Origin: Methylobacterium sp. C25
Lineage (GTDB): Bacteria > Pseudomonadota > Alphaproteobacteria > Rhizobiales > Beijerinckiaceae
Reading direction: 5' to 3'
DNA length: 64,000 bases
Assembly (NCBI RefSeq): GCF_021352225.1
Contig: NZ_JAAUVI010000006.1
Location: 62,001-126,000 of the forward strand
The notes beneath the pieces are model-generated. The model saw only the letters and a list, made by a program, of their open reading frames with translations, was not told where the DNA came from and made no database searches. Each line of letters starts with the position of its first letter. Positions within the stretch are counted from its first letter, which is position 1. This document shows, piece after piece, positions 1 to 9,114 of the stretch. A program made the position numbers and the translations under genes.

Positions 1-3000
1 GGTCGGCCGAGCCACGCAGCAGGCCACGCGAGACCACGCTGGAGGCAGCCGGGCCGGGCTTGCCGGCCTCGCGGGTCGTGTCGCCCTCGCCGCCGCCGAG
101 CGCGGTGCCACCGATCTCGGACGGGTTGACGTGGGCGAGGTCGGTGCGGCCGAGATACGAGATCGCGAGTTCGCGGAAGACGTAGTCGAGCAGCGAGGTC
201 GCGTTCTTGATCGCGTCGTTGCCCTGCACGAAGCCCGACGGATCGAAGCGCGTGAAGGTGAAGGCCTCGACGTATTCCTCCAGCGGCACGCCGTATTGGA
301 GGCCGAGGGAGATCGCGATGGCGAAGTTGTTCATCAGGCTTCGGAAGGCAGCGCCCTCCTTGTGCATGTCGATGAAGATCTCGCCCAGCCGCCCGTCGTC
401 GTATTCGCCGGTGCGCAGGTAGACCTTGTGGCCGCCGACCACGGCCTTCTGGGTGTAGCCCTTGCGGCGGTCGGGCATCTTTTCGCGCGAGCGGATATGC
501 TCGACGCGCTCGATCACCCGCTCGACGATCTTTTCGGCAACCACGGCAGCCTTGGCGGCGGCCGGGGCCTGAATCACGGCCTCGACGGCATCGTCCTCGT
601 CGTCGTTGTCGGCGATGAGGGCGGAGTTCAGCGGCTGCGAGAGCTTCGAGCCGTCGCGGTAGAGCGCGTTGGCCTTCAGAGCCAGGGTCCAGGACAGGCG
701 GTAGGCCGCCTTGCAATCCTCGACGGTGGCGTCGTTGGGCATGTTGATGGTCTTGGAGATCGCACCCGAGATGAAGGGCTGCGCGGCAGCCATCATGCGG
801 ATGTGGCTCTCGACCGAGAGGTAGCGCTTGCCGGTGCGGCCGCACGGGTTGGCGCAATCGAACACCGCGTAGTGCTCGGGCTTGAGGAAGGGCGCGCCCT
901 CCAGCGTCATCGCTCCGCAGACGTGAATGTTGGCGGCCTCGATGTCCTTCTTCGAGAAGCCGAGGAAGGGCAGCAGCTCGAAGGTCGGGTCGGCCAGCTT
1001 CTCGGCGGGCACCTTGAGGGTGTCCTTCAGGAAGTCATCGCCGAGCGTCCAGCGGTTGAACACGAACTTGATGTCGAAGGCCGACTTCAGGCCCTTCTCC
1101 ACCGCCGCGATCTTCTCGTCGGTGAAGCCGCGGGTCCGCAGGCTCGCTGGGTTGATCGCAGGGGCCTGGCCCATGGAGCCGTGGCCGACGGCATAGGCCT
1201 CGATCTCGGCGATCTCGCTCTCGCGGTAGCCGAGCGCCCGCAGGGCGTCGGGGGCCGCCTGGTTGATGATCTTGAAGTAGCCGCCGCCGGCGAGCTTCTT
1301 GAACTTCACCAGGGCGAAGTCGGGCTCGATGCCGGTGGTGTCGCAATCCATGACGAGGCCGATCGTGCCGGTCGGCGCGATCACCGTCGCCTGGGCGTTG
1401 CGGTAGCCGTGGGCCTCGCCGAGTTCCAGCGCGCGGTCCCAGGCGGCGCGGGCATGGGCGCCGAGATCGCCCTGCGGGATGTTGGCGTGGTCGAGCGGGA
1501 CGGGCGCGATCGAGAGGAACTCGTAGCCCTTGGCCTCGCCGTGGGCAGCGCGGCGGTGGTTGCGGATCACCCGCAGCATCGCGTCGGCATTGTCCTCATA
1601 GGCTGCGAAGGGGCCGAGCTCGGAGGCCATCTCAGCGGATGTGGCGTAGCTCACGCCGGTCATGATCGCGGTGAGCGCGCCGGCGAGCGCGCGGCCTTCC
1701 TTCGAGTCGTAGGGCAGGCCCATGGTCATGAGCAGGCCACCGATATTGGCGTAGCCGAGACCCAGCGTGCGGTAGCGGTAGGAGAGCTCGGCGATCTCCT
1801 TCGAGGGGAACTGCGCCATCATCACCGAGATCTCGAGCACCACCGTCCAGAGGCGGTTGAGGTGCTCGAAGGCCTCGACGTCGAAGTGTTTGGTGGCGCG
1901 GTCGTACATCGTCAGCAGGTTGGCCGAGGCCAGGTTGCAGGCGGTGTCGTCGAGGAACATGTACTCGGAGCACGGGTTCGAAGCCCGGATCCGGCCGCCC
2001 TGCGGGCAGGTGTGCCAGTCGTTCATCGTGGTGTTGAAGTGCAGGCCCGGATCGGCCGAGGCCCAGGCGGCCTCACCGATCTTCTCCCAGAGATCGCGGG
2101 CCTTCAGGTTCTTCACGACCTTGCCCGTGGTGCGGGAGGTCAGGTTCCACTCCCCGTCCGCATCCACCGCGCGCAAAAAGTCGTCGGTGAGCGAGACCGA
2201 GTTGTTGGAGTTCTGGCCGGCGACCGTGAGGTAGGCCTCGGAATCCCAGTCGGTGTCGTAGACGGGGAATTCGAGCTTGGTGAAGCCCTGCTTGGCGAAT
2301 TGCACGACGCGCTTGATGTAGGAATCCGGCACCATCGCCTTGCGGGCAGCCTTGATTTCGCGCTTGAGAGCCGGGTTGCGCTCGGCGTCGAAGCAGGCGT
2401 CGCCCTCGGCCTCGCACTGGCTGCAGGCCTTCATCACGGCGGTGAGGTGCTTGGAAACGACCTTCGAGCCGGTGACGAGGGCGGCGACCTTCTGCTCCTC
2501 CTTCACCTTCCAGTCGATGAAAGCCTCGATGTCCGGGTGGTCGATGTCGACGATCACCATCTTGGCGGCGCGGCGCGTGGTGCCGCCCGACTTGATGGCG
2601 CCGGCAGCCCGGTCGCCGATCTTGAGGAAGCTCATCAGGCCGGAGGACTTGCCGCCGCCGCCGAGCTTCTCGTTCTCGCCGCGCAGCATCGAGAAGTTCG
2701 AGCCGGTGCCCGAGCCGTACTTGAACAGGCGCGCCTCGCGGACCCACAGGTCCATGATGCCGCCCTCGTTCACGAGGTCGTCCTGGACGCCCTGAATGAA
2801 GCAGGCATGCGGCTGCGGATGCTCATAGGACGAGGACGAGCGGGTCAGCTCACCGGTCTTCCAGTCACAGTAGAAGTGGCCCTGGCCGGGGCCGTCGATG
2901 CCGTAGGCCCAGTGCAGGCCGGTGTTGAACCATTGCGGCGAGTTCGGCGCGACCATCTGCTTGGCGAGCATGTAGCGAAGCTCGTCCATGAAGGCCGAGG

Positions 3001-3397
3001 CGTCTTCCTCCGAGGAGAAATAGCCGCCCTTCCAGCCCCAATAGGTCCAGCAGCCGGCCAACCGATCGAAGACCTGGGTCGAGGAGATCTCGGAGCCGAT
3101 CCGCTCAGCCTCGGGAAGCTCGGCGAGGGCCTTCTCGTCCGCGACGGAGCGCCAGAGGAAGGAGGGAACGTCGTTCTCCTCGACCTTCTTGAGGCGCGCG
3201 GGGACGCCGGCCTTGCGGAAGTATTTCTGCGCGAGCACGTCGGCAGCGACCTGGCTCCAGCTCTCAGGCACGGAGATGCCGTCCAGCCGGAAGACGACCG
3301 AGCCGTCCGGATTGCGAATTTCGCTCACCGCCTCACGGAACGCGATGGCCGCGTACGGGGATTGGTTGGCCGTGGTGTAACGCCGCTCGAACCGCAT
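1..3397 (-). CDS. nrdJ: Vitamin B12-dependent (class II) ribonucleotide reductase, C-terminus cut by window edge
   Basis: This enzyme reduces ribonucleotides to deoxyribonucleotides for DNA synthesis, using adenosylcobalamin as radical source. Translating the minus strand from ATG at 3397 gives one open frame of about 1,132 codons to the window edge. Recognisable motifs are NSPQWFNTG near residues 152-160, HACFIQ near 197-202 (active-site Cys at about 199), [10 protein letters not shown] near 225-234, the catalytic loop NPCSEY near 474-479 (Asn, Cys, Glu radical-site residues) and PTGTIG near residue 670. The class II enzymes of alphaproteobacteria are about 1,200 residues, so only a short C-terminal tail is missing. 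The start is supported by a GGGGGAAG ribosome site just upstream. Two NrdR-box-like sites lie about 210-260 bases upstream and suggest NrdR control. The assignment is secure; the exact promoter is inferred. Confidence 0.97.
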   Translation of the reverse strand, partial: MRFERRYTTANQSPYAAIAFREAVSEIRNPDGSVVFRLDGISVPESWSQVAADVLAQKYFRKAGVPARLKKVEENDVPSFLWRSVADEKALAELPEAERIGSEISSTQVFDRLAGCWTYWGWKGGYFSSEEDASAFMDELRYMLAKQMVAPNSPQWFNTGLHWAYGIDGPGQGHFYCDWKTGELTRSSSSYEHPQPHACFIQGVQDDLVNEGGIMDLWVREARLFKYGSGTGSNFSMLRGENEKLGGGGKSSGLMSFLKIGDRAAGAIKSGGTTRRAAKMVIVDIDHPDIEAFIDWKVKEEQKVAALVTGSKVVSKHLTAVMKACSQCEAEGDACFDAERNPALKREIKAARKAMVPDSYIKRVVQFAKQGFTKLEFPVYDTDWDSEAYLTVAGQNSNNSVSLTDDFLRAVDADGEWNLTSRTTGKVVKNLKARDLWEKIGEAAWASADPGLHFNTTMNDWHTCPQGGRIRASNPCSEYMFLDDTACNLASANLLTMYDRATKHFDVEAFEHLNRLWTVVLEISVMMAQFPSKEIAELSYRYRTLGLGYANIGGLLMTMGLPYDSKEGRALAGALTAIMTGVSYATSAEMASELGPFAAYEDNADAMLRVIRNHRRAAHGEAKGYEFLSIAPVPLDHANIPQGDLGAHARAAWDRALELGEAHGYRNAQATVIAPTGTIGLVMDCDTTGIEPDFALVKFKKLAGGGYFKIINQAAPDALRALGYRESEIAEIEAYAVGHGSMGQAPAINPASLRTRGFTDEKIAAVEKGLKSAFDIKFVFNRWTLGDDFLKDTLKVPAEKLADPTFELLPFLGFSKKDIEAANIHVCGAMTLEGAPFLKPEHYAVFDCANPCGRTGKRYLSVESHIRMMAAAQPFISGAISKTINMPNDATVEDCKAAYRLSWTLALKANALYRDGSKLSQPLNSALIADNDDEDDAVEAVIQAPAAAKAAVVAEKIVERVIERVEHIRSREKMPDRRKGYTQKAVVGGHKVYLRTGEYDDGRLGEIFIDMHKEGAAFRSLMNNFAIAISLGLQYGVPLEEYVEAFTFTRFDPSGFVQGNDAIKNATSLLDYVFRELAISYLGRTDLAHVNPSEIGGTALGGGEGDTTREAGKPGPAASSVVSRGLLRGSAD

Positions 3398-3584
3398 GAA
3401 TCGCTTCCCCCTCGACGCGCGTGGCGCGCCCTGCCGGCGGACATGCCGGCATGGACTGAACGTTTGGCTGACACCCGGCCGGAGCACGGCGCCGACAACG
3501 AACCCACCGGTTGTCGATCGCCGCTGCGATGGCCGGACGGGGACTCGACAACCCCGTTTCAGCCCAGCCGAAGCGTTGATCGAA

Positions 3585-3613
3585 CACTAACCCTGGTAGA
3601 TTCCGGACGTCAA
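3585..3613 (-). promoter_or_regulatory. nrdJ: Possible sigma70-type promoter of nrdJ
   Basis: Read on the minus strand there is TTGACG (3608-3613), a 17-base spacer and TTAGTG (3585-3590). The -35 is good and the -10 weak. The -35 lies inside the proximal NrdR box, as expected for repression. This would leave a leader of about 180 bases. Confidence 0.35.
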
Positions 3614-3623
3614 TAAGTGGTGT
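3608..3623 (-). promoter_or_regulatory. NrdR box, promoter-proximal
   Basis: The 16-mer CGTCAATAAGTGGTGT fits the NrdR consensus acaCwAtATaTwGtgt at most core positions, including C, A, A, T, A and the TxGTGT arm. It starts exactly 31 bases from the second box, about three helical turns, which is the tandem geometry typical of NrdR operators. NrdR itself is encoded at 34408-34938. Confidence 0.65.
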
Positions 3624-3638
3624 TGGAACGAGGAAGCG

Positions 3639-3654
3639 GCGCTAGATGTTGTGG
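3639..3654 (-). promoter_or_regulatory. NrdR box, promoter-distal
   Basis: The 16-mer GCGCTAGATGTTGTGG matches the core CwAtATaTwGtg with two substitutions inside the core. With the box at 3608-3623 it forms a tandem pair upstream of the class II reductase gene, a classic NrdR target. Confidence 0.7.
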
Positions 3655-3670
3655 TCTGCGCCGCAAATCC

Positions 3671-3679
3671 TGTGGATAA
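3671..3679. promoter_or_regulatory. Perfect DnaA box
   Basis: TGTGGATAA is the exact complement of the high-affinity DnaA box TTATCCACA. It lies 16 bases beyond the distal NrdR box. DnaA is known to bind at ribonucleotide reductase promoters in other bacteria. A single 9-mer can also occur by chance. Confidence 0.4.
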
Positions 3680-4168
3680 CTCACGGTGCCAGCTAAGTGT
3701 CGATCCGGCTTCACCGTTTGAGTTCGATAAAATTTTTGCTCCACAGCATCGCGAACGGGCAGTGACGAACGCCGCTAAAATGCCGTCGATCGCGGAGGTG
3801 GGCGTGGCGGATATGCGACAGGGTTTGGGGGCGGAAACGCATCCATGTCGCGACGTCGCCGCTCGGAGCGGATCGACTCACCGGAGGCTCGGAGATTCGG
3901 AGGTCGGAGACGAGTCGCGGGTGATATTTGGAGGGCGCTCACGGCGGCACACACCGTGGGCGGAGCGCCGTGATTCCTGACGTCCGTCTCGGAGGCGCAA
4001 ACAGCGCCCGTCAGCTTCGTTCGGCCTGCCGAAGAGAAGAGTGGCCGCCCCCATGCAGTGTCGGCGTCTGATGGTCCCGGAGGCGCGACAAGCACGCTAA
4101 ATTGCGCTCTGGGGCCGCCCTCACGACGCCTTTTCGACCAGCGAGAACGGCGACGATCGGGGCGCCCG

Positions 4169-5071
4169 TCAGGCCGTGAGGGCCGTGGGGCGGCGCAGCT
4201 CCGGGAAGCCGATCCGGTCGAGGAACTGCTCGCGCAGCCGGTCGACGACGGCATACCCGACGACGGCACCGTCGCTCGCCGGATCGATCACCACGCGGTA
4301 CGGCCGCTTGCCCTTGGGCATCCGCACGATCTCGGCGACGGCACGGCCGATCTCGGCAGGGTCGGCCTCCGGCGGCACCGTCGCGGCGAGAGCCCTCACC
4401 ATCTTGTCGGCGAAGTCGCTCGGCCAGCCGGCCGTGTAGTCCTCGGCGCGTGCCTGATCCGCCGGGGTGCCGGCATTGGCGAAGTGGTTCGTGCCCGAGG
4501 TGAAGGCACCGGGCACGACGATCGTCGTCTCGATGCCGAACGGCGCCAGTTCACGCGCATAGGAGACCGCAACCTGATCCATGCCCGCCTTCGCGGCGAA
4601 GTACGGCCCGAGCAGAGGAGGGATGCCGCCCATCACGCTGCTGCTCGAAATCCAGACCAGCAGGCCGTCGCGGGCCGCCCGCATGTGAGGCAGCACGGCG
4701 CGGTTCACGCGCTGTGTGCCGAGGACGTTGACGTCGTAGAGTGCGGCGAGCTCCTCGGCGGAAAACGCTTCGAGCGGCCCGAGCACCATGTGGCCGGCAT
4801 TGTGGACGAGCACGTCGAGCCGGCCATGCTCCGCGATGATCCGCTCGATTGCGGCATCGACGGAAAGCTGCTCCCGAACGTCGAGTTCGATGGTCCGCAG
4901 GTCGGTGCGGCTTCGCGCGGCCCAGGCCGCGATGTCGGCGACGGTCCCGGCATTCTTGCCGGCAGTGCCGCGCATCGACGCGTAGACGATCAGTCCGGAC
5001 CGGGCGAGGTCTTCGGCGATCATGCGGCCGAAACCGCTCGAGGCGCCGGTGACGAGCGCGATTGTGCTCAT
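4169..5071 (-). CDS. Short-chain dehydrogenase/reductase (SDR family)
   Basis: This is a 300-residue NAD(P)-dependent oxidoreductase of the classical SDR family. The Rossmann motif TGASSGFG is at residues 8-15, NAG at 91-93, the catalytic serine cluster at 142-145 and the YxxxK pair at Tyr157/Lys161. A long C-terminal extension, residues 190-300, shapes the substrate pocket, and the substrate cannot be told. It follows another SDR gene by 24 bases on the same strand, so the two are probably one operon. Both are divergent from a LysR-type regulator at 5952, which probably controls them. No signal peptide is present, so it is cytoplasmic. Confidence 0.9.
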   Translation of the reverse strand: MSTIALVTGASSGFGRMIAEDLARSGLIVYASMRGTAGKNAGTVADIAAWAARSRTDLRTIELDVREQLSVDAAIERIIAEHGRLDVLVHNAGHMVLGPLEAFSAEELAALYDVNVLGTQRVNRAVLPHMRAARDGLLVWISSSSVMGGIPPLLGPYFAAKAGMDQVAVSYARELAPFGIETTIVVPGAFTSGTNHFANAGTPADQARAEDYTAGWPSDFADKMVRALAATVPPEADPAEIGRAVAEIVRMPKGKRPYRVVIDPASDGAVVGYAVVDRLREQFLDRIGFPELRRPTALTA

Positions 5072-5095
5072 GTTGAAGCTCCTCGTCCGCTGGGC

Positions 5096-5842
5096 TCAGA
5101 TGATGCCGCCATTGGCACGCAGGACCTGACCGTTGATCCAGGCCCCATCGGGTCCCACCAGGAATGAGACCGTGTTGGCTATGTCGCGCGGCTCGCCGAG
5201 CCGACCGAGCGGCGTCCGCCCGATGATCGGCTTGATGTCGTCCTCGGTCTTGCCGTGCGTAAAGAGATCGGTGTTGACGGGACCCGGCGCGACGACGTTC
5301 GCCGTGATCCGCTTCGGTCCCAATTCCTTGGACAGGATGTGCGTGATCGCCTCGACGCCGGCCTTCGTGGCCGCATAGGCCGCGTAGCTCGGCTGGTAGA
5401 GTCCCACCACGCTCGACGAGAAGCTGACGATCCGGCCGCCCTGGCGCAGGCGCTGGGCCGCCTCGCGCAGCGCGTAGAACGTACCGGTGAGGTTGATCGC
5501 GATGGTCTGGTTCCAGAGCTCGTCGCTGGTCTGGGCGACGGGCGCGAGCTTCATGATTCCGGCATTGTTGACGAGGACGTCGACGCCGCCGAACGCCGCC
5601 TCGGCCGCGGCGAAGAGCGCCCGCACCTCGGCGAGGTTGCCGATGTCGGCTTTGACGGCCATCGCTCGGCCGCCTGCCGCCTGGATCTTCGCCACGAGCT
5701 TTTCGGCCGGCTCCGCGCCGCTCGCATAGTTGATCACGACCGCCAGGCCGTCGCTGGCCAGACGCTCGGCGACCGCCGCCCCGATGCCCTTGGACGACCC
5801 GGTGACGATGGCGACCCTGCTGCCCTGCGCCGTGTTCGACAT
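5096..5842 (-). CDS. SDR family oxidoreductase (3-ketoacyl-reductase-like)
   Basis: This is a 248-residue classical SDR with TGSSKGIG at residues 14-21, NNAG at 92-95, Ser142-144, Tyr156/Lys160 and the PGPVNTDL segment after the active site. It resembles FabG-like 3-oxoacyl reductases and glucose-dehydrogenase-like SDRs. A fatty-acid role is unlikely outside a fab cluster, so the substrate is open. It is the first gene of a two-gene SDR operon and lies divergent from the LysR regulator, with only about 110 bases between them. That spacer carries a perfect palindrome that is probably the operator. Confidence 0.9.
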   Translation of the reverse strand: MSNTAQGSRVAIVTGSSKGIGAAVAERLASDGLAVVINYASGAEPAEKLVAKIQAAGGRAMAVKADIGNLAEVRALFAAAEAAFGGVDVLVNNAGIMKLAPVAQTSDELWNQTIAINLTGTFYALREAAQRLRQGGRIVSFSSSVVGLYQPSYAAYAATKAGVEAITHILSKELGPKRITANVVAPGPVNTDLFTHGKTEDDIKPIIGRTPLGRLGEPRDIANTVSFLVGPDGAWINGQVLRANGGII

Positions 5843-5928
5843 GTCTGCCTCCTGTGTCTGGTCTCAATCCCGATGGACGTGAGATGTGCCGGGGCAAGTT
5901 CGTGCGGTAGACGACTGGCACGACTGTC

Positions 5929-5951
5929 GCTTATTCGTATAGCGAATAAGC
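5929..5951. promoter_or_regulatory. Perfect palindrome, probable LysR-type operator
   Basis: The sequence is GCTTATTCG, a five-base spacer TATAG, then CGAATAAGC: a perfect 9-bp inverted repeat. It lies in the divergent SDR/LysR spacer and ends on the base before the LysR start codon. LysR-type regulators bind such interrupted dyads (T-N11-A type). Confidence 0.7.
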
Positions 5952-6929
5952 ATGTTCAAAGACTTTGCCCTGCTGAAGAGCTTCGTCACGATCGTGGAGA
6001 GCGGCAGCATCTCCGCGGCAGCTGTGAAGCTGCAGGTGACGCAATCCTGGCTCAGCCGCCAGCTGAAGAGCCTGGAAGATCAGTGCGACGCGGTCCTGCT
6101 GCGCCGGGACACCCACCGGATGAGCCTGACCGATACCGGCCGTCGCTTCCTTGTCGACGCTCGATCGATCCTAGAGATGGCGGAGGAGGCGGAGCAGAGG
6201 CTTCGCAACGACCAGACCGCGATCCAAGGCAATCTGAGGATCTTTTCGACGATCGACTGGGGCCAGAGCGTGGTAAGCCGGCTGATCGCAAGCTTCATCC
6301 AGGCGCATCCCGCCGTCAGTTTCGATCTCGCCTATTCCAACCGGCCTCTGCACATGATCGAGGAAGGCTGCGATGCCGGCGTCATTGCGGGCAGTCTGAC
6401 CGACGACAGCGTCGTGGCCCGCTCGGTCGGTCACATCGAACGCCATCTCGTCGCATCGCCGTCGCTCGTCACCGGCAGACCGGTTCCCCGGGATCCGGAG
6501 GATCTCCGCGATTGGCCCTGGCTCAGTCTGAACAACGCCCAGTTCGGCGGGACGAAGCTGATCGAGCTGCATTCCGACCGCGACGAGCGCAGATTGGACA
6601 TCGAGCCGGTCATGACCTCCGAGGGCGTTACGAGCCTCCGTGAAGCGGCCCGGATGGGTCTCGGCATATCGATCATGCCAGACTGGCTCGTCGAGGACGA
6701 TCTCACCGACGGCCGTCTCGTGCGCGTGCTGCCAGAGTGGCACGCCAGCGCTCTGCCGGCGCATGTCGTCTATCCCCTGCAGCGCAGATTGCCGCTCCGG
6801 GTGCGGACTTTCGTTGATTTCGCCACCGAGTACATGACCGGCTTCCTCGCCGAGAAGCGCGCTGCGCGGGTACCTGAGCGGAGAGCGCCCGCGAGCCGTG
6901 GGGCTCGCGATCATCGCGCCGAACGGTGA
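5952..6929 (+). CDS. LysR family transcriptional regulator
   Basis: This is a 325-residue DNA-binding regulator. The N-terminal winged helix-turn-helix covers residues 1-60, with the typical LysR pattern of SGSISAAA followed by VTQSWLSRQLKSLED. A periplasmic-binding-protein-like co-inducer domain follows, residues 90-300. The C-terminus is longer than usual and arginine-rich. The gene is divergent from two SDR genes, the usual arrangement for a regulator and its targets. The start codon directly abuts the palindrome at 5929-5951, so binding could also block its own expression. There is no clear Shine-Dalgarno sequence, and a leaderless transcript is possible. The inducer is unknown. Confidence 0.92.
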   Translation: MFKDFALLKSFVTIVESGSISAAAVKLQVTQSWLSRQLKSLEDQCDAVLLRRDTHRMSLTDTGRRFLVDARSILEMAEEAEQRLRNDQTAIQGNLRIFSTIDWGQSVVSRLIASFIQAHPAVSFDLAYSNRPLHMIEEGCDAGVIAGSLTDDSVVARSVGHIERHLVASPSLVTGRPVPRDPEDLRDWPWLSLNNAQFGGTKLIELHSDRDERRLDIEPVMTSEGVTSLREAARMGLGISIMPDWLVEDDLTDGRLVRVLPEWHASALPAHVVYPLQRRLPLRVRTFVDFATEYMTGFLAEKRAARVPERRAPASRGARDHRAER

Positions 6930-7041
6930 CGAGGTCCGCTCCTCTCGGCCCGGATCGCCGCCGCGCGACGCTGGACTTGCGCCGATGCCCCGCTCATAAG
7001 GGCGGCGCTGACGGCTGGCCCGCGCCTGCGACCGAGGAATC

Positions 7042-7458
7042 ATGGCCCTCAAGGACACGCTCCTGCGCATCTTCACCTGGTGGAACGGGCAGACCGTTTC
7101 GCTGGCACTCATGACCGCGCGCAGCGGGCAGTACGTCGGAGCCGACGAACTCGGCAACAAATACTACAAAGCGCTTGGCCCCCTGATCGACCGCTCGGTC
7201 GGGCCGGAGCGGCGCTGGGTCGTCTATAACGGCTATGCCGATGCCTCGCGCGTCCCGCCCGGATGGCGTGCCTGGCTCTGCCACAACGGCGAGATCCCCC
7301 CGAGCGAGGAGGATTACCATCCCCGCGAGTGGCAGAAGCCGCATCTCGAAAACCTCACTGGCACCACCGCCGCCTACCGCCCGGCAGGCTCGCAGCTCGC
7401 GCGCGGCGCCGCTGCCCCGGCCTCGGGCGATTACGTGCCGTGGTCGCCGGGAGCCTGA
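7042..7458 (+). CDS. NADH:ubiquinone oxidoreductase accessory subunit NDUFA12 family (B17.2-like)
   Basis: This 138-residue protein belongs to the NDUFA12/B17.2 family, an accessory subunit of respiratory complex I shared by alphaproteobacteria and mitochondria. The family features seen are the LRIFTWWNGQT start, the VGADELGNKYY segment near residues 33-43, the RRWVVYNG block near 54-63, the PPGWRAWLCH block near 71-80 and the HPREWQKPHLENLTGT block near 92-107. The C-terminal 30 residues are a low-complexity Ala/Pro tail. A GAGGA ribosome site precedes the ATG. In this lineage it sits away from the nuo operon and beside a DUF2155 gene, as here. Confidence 0.95.
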   Translation: MALKDTLLRIFTWWNGQTVSLALMTARSGQYVGADELGNKYYKALGPLIDRSVGPERRWVVYNGYADASRVPPGWRAWLCHNGEIPPSEEDYHPREWQKPHLENLTGTTAAYRPAGSQLARGAAAPASGDYVPWSPGA

Positions 7459-7537
7459 AGTCGGCTGCCTGCGGGCAGATCACGTTGCGGTTGATCAGAC
7501 CGATCGGGCGCAGAAATCGTGATCGACTCAAAGAGTT

Positions 7538-7588
7538 AGAGCAGGCTTCACGCAAAATGGCTGTGTCCACTTTTTCGTAGCCTGCTCT
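7538..7588. repeat. 10-bp inverted repeat with long loop, possible terminator or repeat element
   Basis: AGAGCAGGCT at 7538-7547 is exactly complementary to AGCCTGCTCT at 7579-7588. The 31-base loop contains a T5 run. It lies between the NDUFA12 gene and the DUF2155 gene and could be a weak terminator or a dispersed intergenic repeat. Confidence 0.35.
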
Positions 7589-7685
7589 TGGCCGCCCTTT
7601 TTCCACCAAGCTTACCGTGTCTAGAGCGCCCCATGCCGGCGCAGCTCCGGCCTCACGCCCAGCACAGTCTCGAGAGGGGCGCGCC

Positions 7686-8357
7686 TTGAGCCGCAGAACC
7701 GCACGTCTTCTCCGCTCGACCGTTCTCCTGGCGACGGTTCTCGGCCTCGCCGCGAGCCCGGCTTCGGCCGACAAGATCAAGAACCCCACGGCGGTGTTCT
7801 CCGGCCTCGACAAGATCACCGGCCGGATCGTGTCCTTCGAGGTGGCCGTCGACGAGACCGTGCAGTTCGGCGCCCTGCAGCTCACGCCGCGTGTCTGCTA
7901 TTCGCGGCCGCCCACCGAGACCCCGAAGACCACGGCCTTCCTCGAGGTCGACGAGGTCACGCTCGACAACAAGTACCGCCGCATCTTCACCGGCTGGATG
8001 TTTGCCTCCAGCCCCGGCCTGCACGCGATTGAGCACCCGATCTACGACGTCTGGCTCGTCGATTGTAAGGGTGGCACCGACGTGATCGCCGAGGTGAAGG
8101 AGCAGGAGGACACTCCGGCCCTGGCCTCACGCGCCGAAAAGAAGAAGCGCGATCGCGGCAACGATCCGACCAAGGCGGCCGCCCAGATGAACCAGCAGGG
8201 CCAGGTCGACGTCGAGGGGCCGCGCGGTGTGCCCGTGCAGCCGAAGCAGAAGCCCTCCCGGAAGTTCTTCCCGACGAACGAGGGTCCGACGGCTGCCGCC
8301 CAACGTCCGCCCGCTCCGCGCGAGCCGGAATCGATCTTCGACCGGATCTTCCGCTAG
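7686..8357 (+). CDS. DUF2155 domain-containing secreted protein
   Basis: This protein of about 223 residues has a cleavable signal peptide ([13 protein letters not shown] then ASPASA, residues 1-28) and a DUF2155 domain, roughly residues 29-135. Conserved segments include the [13 protein letters not shown] block, [32 protein letters not shown] and [15 protein letters not shown] sequence. The two cysteines may pair in the periplasm. DUF2155 is known from alphaproteobacteria without a proven function. The C-terminal third is charged and low complexity. I place the start at TTG 7686 because GAGAGGGG lies six bases upstream and the signal peptide then begins at once. An upstream GTG at 7617 in the same frame is the alternative. 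The stop overlaps the convergent aat stop. Confidence 0.85.
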   Translation: MSRRTARLLRSTVLLATVLGLAASPASADKIKNPTAVFSGLDKITGRIVSFEVAVDETVQFGALQLTPRVCYSRPPTETPKTTAFLEVDEVTLDNKYRRIFTGWMFASSPGLHAIEHPIYDVWLVDCKGGTDVIAEVKEQEDTPALASRAEKKKRDRGNDPTKAAAQMNQQGQVDVEGPRGVPVQPKQKPSRKFFPTNEGPTAAAQRPPAPREPESIFDRIFR

Positions 8358-9028
8358 ATCGGCTCCGGACCGAGCGCTGCGAGCACGTCCGCTCCGCTCA
8401 CGGCTCGGTCACGCGGCCAGACCGCCCAGTCGGCCTCCCGTGCGACCGCCTCGTTCAGGCGGCGCTTGTAGACGTGCCGCGGTACTTCCTCGACGCCGAA
8501 CTGGCTGAGATGGTCGGTCAGGAACTGCGTGTCGGCGAGGCGATAGCCGCCCACACGCAGCCGCGCGACGAGGTGGACAAGCGCCACCTTCGAGGCGTCG
8601 CGCACCTCGTGAAACATGCTCTCCCCGAAGAAGGCCGCCCCGAGCGACACGCCGTAGAGGCCGCCGACCAGACGACCTTCGGCATAGACCTCGACCGTGT
8701 GGCAACGACCGGCATCGAACAGCGCGCCGTATAGGTCGCGGATGCGGGCATTGATCCAGGTGCGGTTCGTCTCGCGCCGGGGCGCGGCGCAGCCGGCGAT
8801 GACGGCGTCGAAGTCGTGGTCGCTCACCACCTCGAACACGTTGGAACGCACGGTACGGGCGAGACGGCGTGGCACATGGAAGCGATCCAACGGCAGAACC
8901 CCGCGCGCGCGGGGCTCGACCCAATAGATCGTGGGATCGTCGGCATCCTCCGCCATCGGAAAGATGCCGGCGGCATAGGCCTTCAGCAGGATGTCCGGCG
9001 TGATCTCGACGGGGATCCGATCGTGCAT
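8354..9028 (-). CDS. aat: Leucyl/phenylalanyl-tRNA--protein transferase
   Basis: This 224-residue enzyme adds Leu or Phe from charged tRNA to proteins with N-terminal Arg or Lys, marking them for ClpAP/ClpS degradation by the N-end rule. The family signatures are the [12 protein letters not shown] segment near residues 17-28, [15 protein letters not shown] near 34-48, the NRTWIN block near 87-92, the [18 protein letters not shown] block near 121-138, and the [11 protein letters not shown] block near 163-173. The length is normal for the family. The gene is convergent with and overlaps the DUF2155 gene by four bases, so both stops share sequence. Confidence 0.97.
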   Translation of the reverse strand: MHDRIPVEITPDILLKAYAAGIFPMAEDADDPTIYWVEPRARGVLPLDRFHVPRRLARTVRSNVFEVVSDHDFDAVIAGCAAPRRETNRTWINARIRDLYGALFDAGRCHTVEVYAEGRLVGGLYGVSLGAAFFGESMFHEVRDASKVALVHLVARLRVGGYRLADTQFLTDHLSQFGVEEVPRHVYKRRLNEAVAREADWAVWPRDRAVSGADVLAALGPEPI

Positions 9029-9114
9029 CCCCTTTTCTCGCTCGCCCGCTTCACGAGCGCCAGCGAAGAATCAGCGCCGCCGGCCGCGTCATCGGGCCGG
9101 CGGCGCCGGTTCGG

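Larger units (their letters stand above)
3398..4168. other. Long intergenic region between nrdJ and the SDR operon
   Basis: This stretch of about 770 bases contains the nrdJ promoter region, the NrdR boxes and the DnaA box in its first 280 bases. The rest, 3690-4168, holds purine-rich imperfect repeats around 3885-3915 and a small hairpin GGCGC-AAACA-GCGCC near 3992-4006. I see no convincing gene. The open frames there lack ribosome sites and have arginine-rich, low-complexity translations. No B12-box motif of a cobalamin riboswitch was found in the nrdJ leader. Confidence 0.6.

Noticed and set aside
3398-3600. Possible cobalamin riboswitch in the nrdJ leader
   Set aside because: The conserved B12-box sequence was not found on the minus strand; the NrdR boxes explain regulation better.
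131-3616. Long plus-strand open frame (1,161 codons) opposite nrdJ
   Set aside because: It is the antisense shadow of the high-GC nrdJ gene; the minus strand carries all reductase motifs.
3651-4269. Short frames on both strands in the nrdJ-SDR gap
   Set aside because: They have Arg/Ser-rich translations without ribosome sites or family features.
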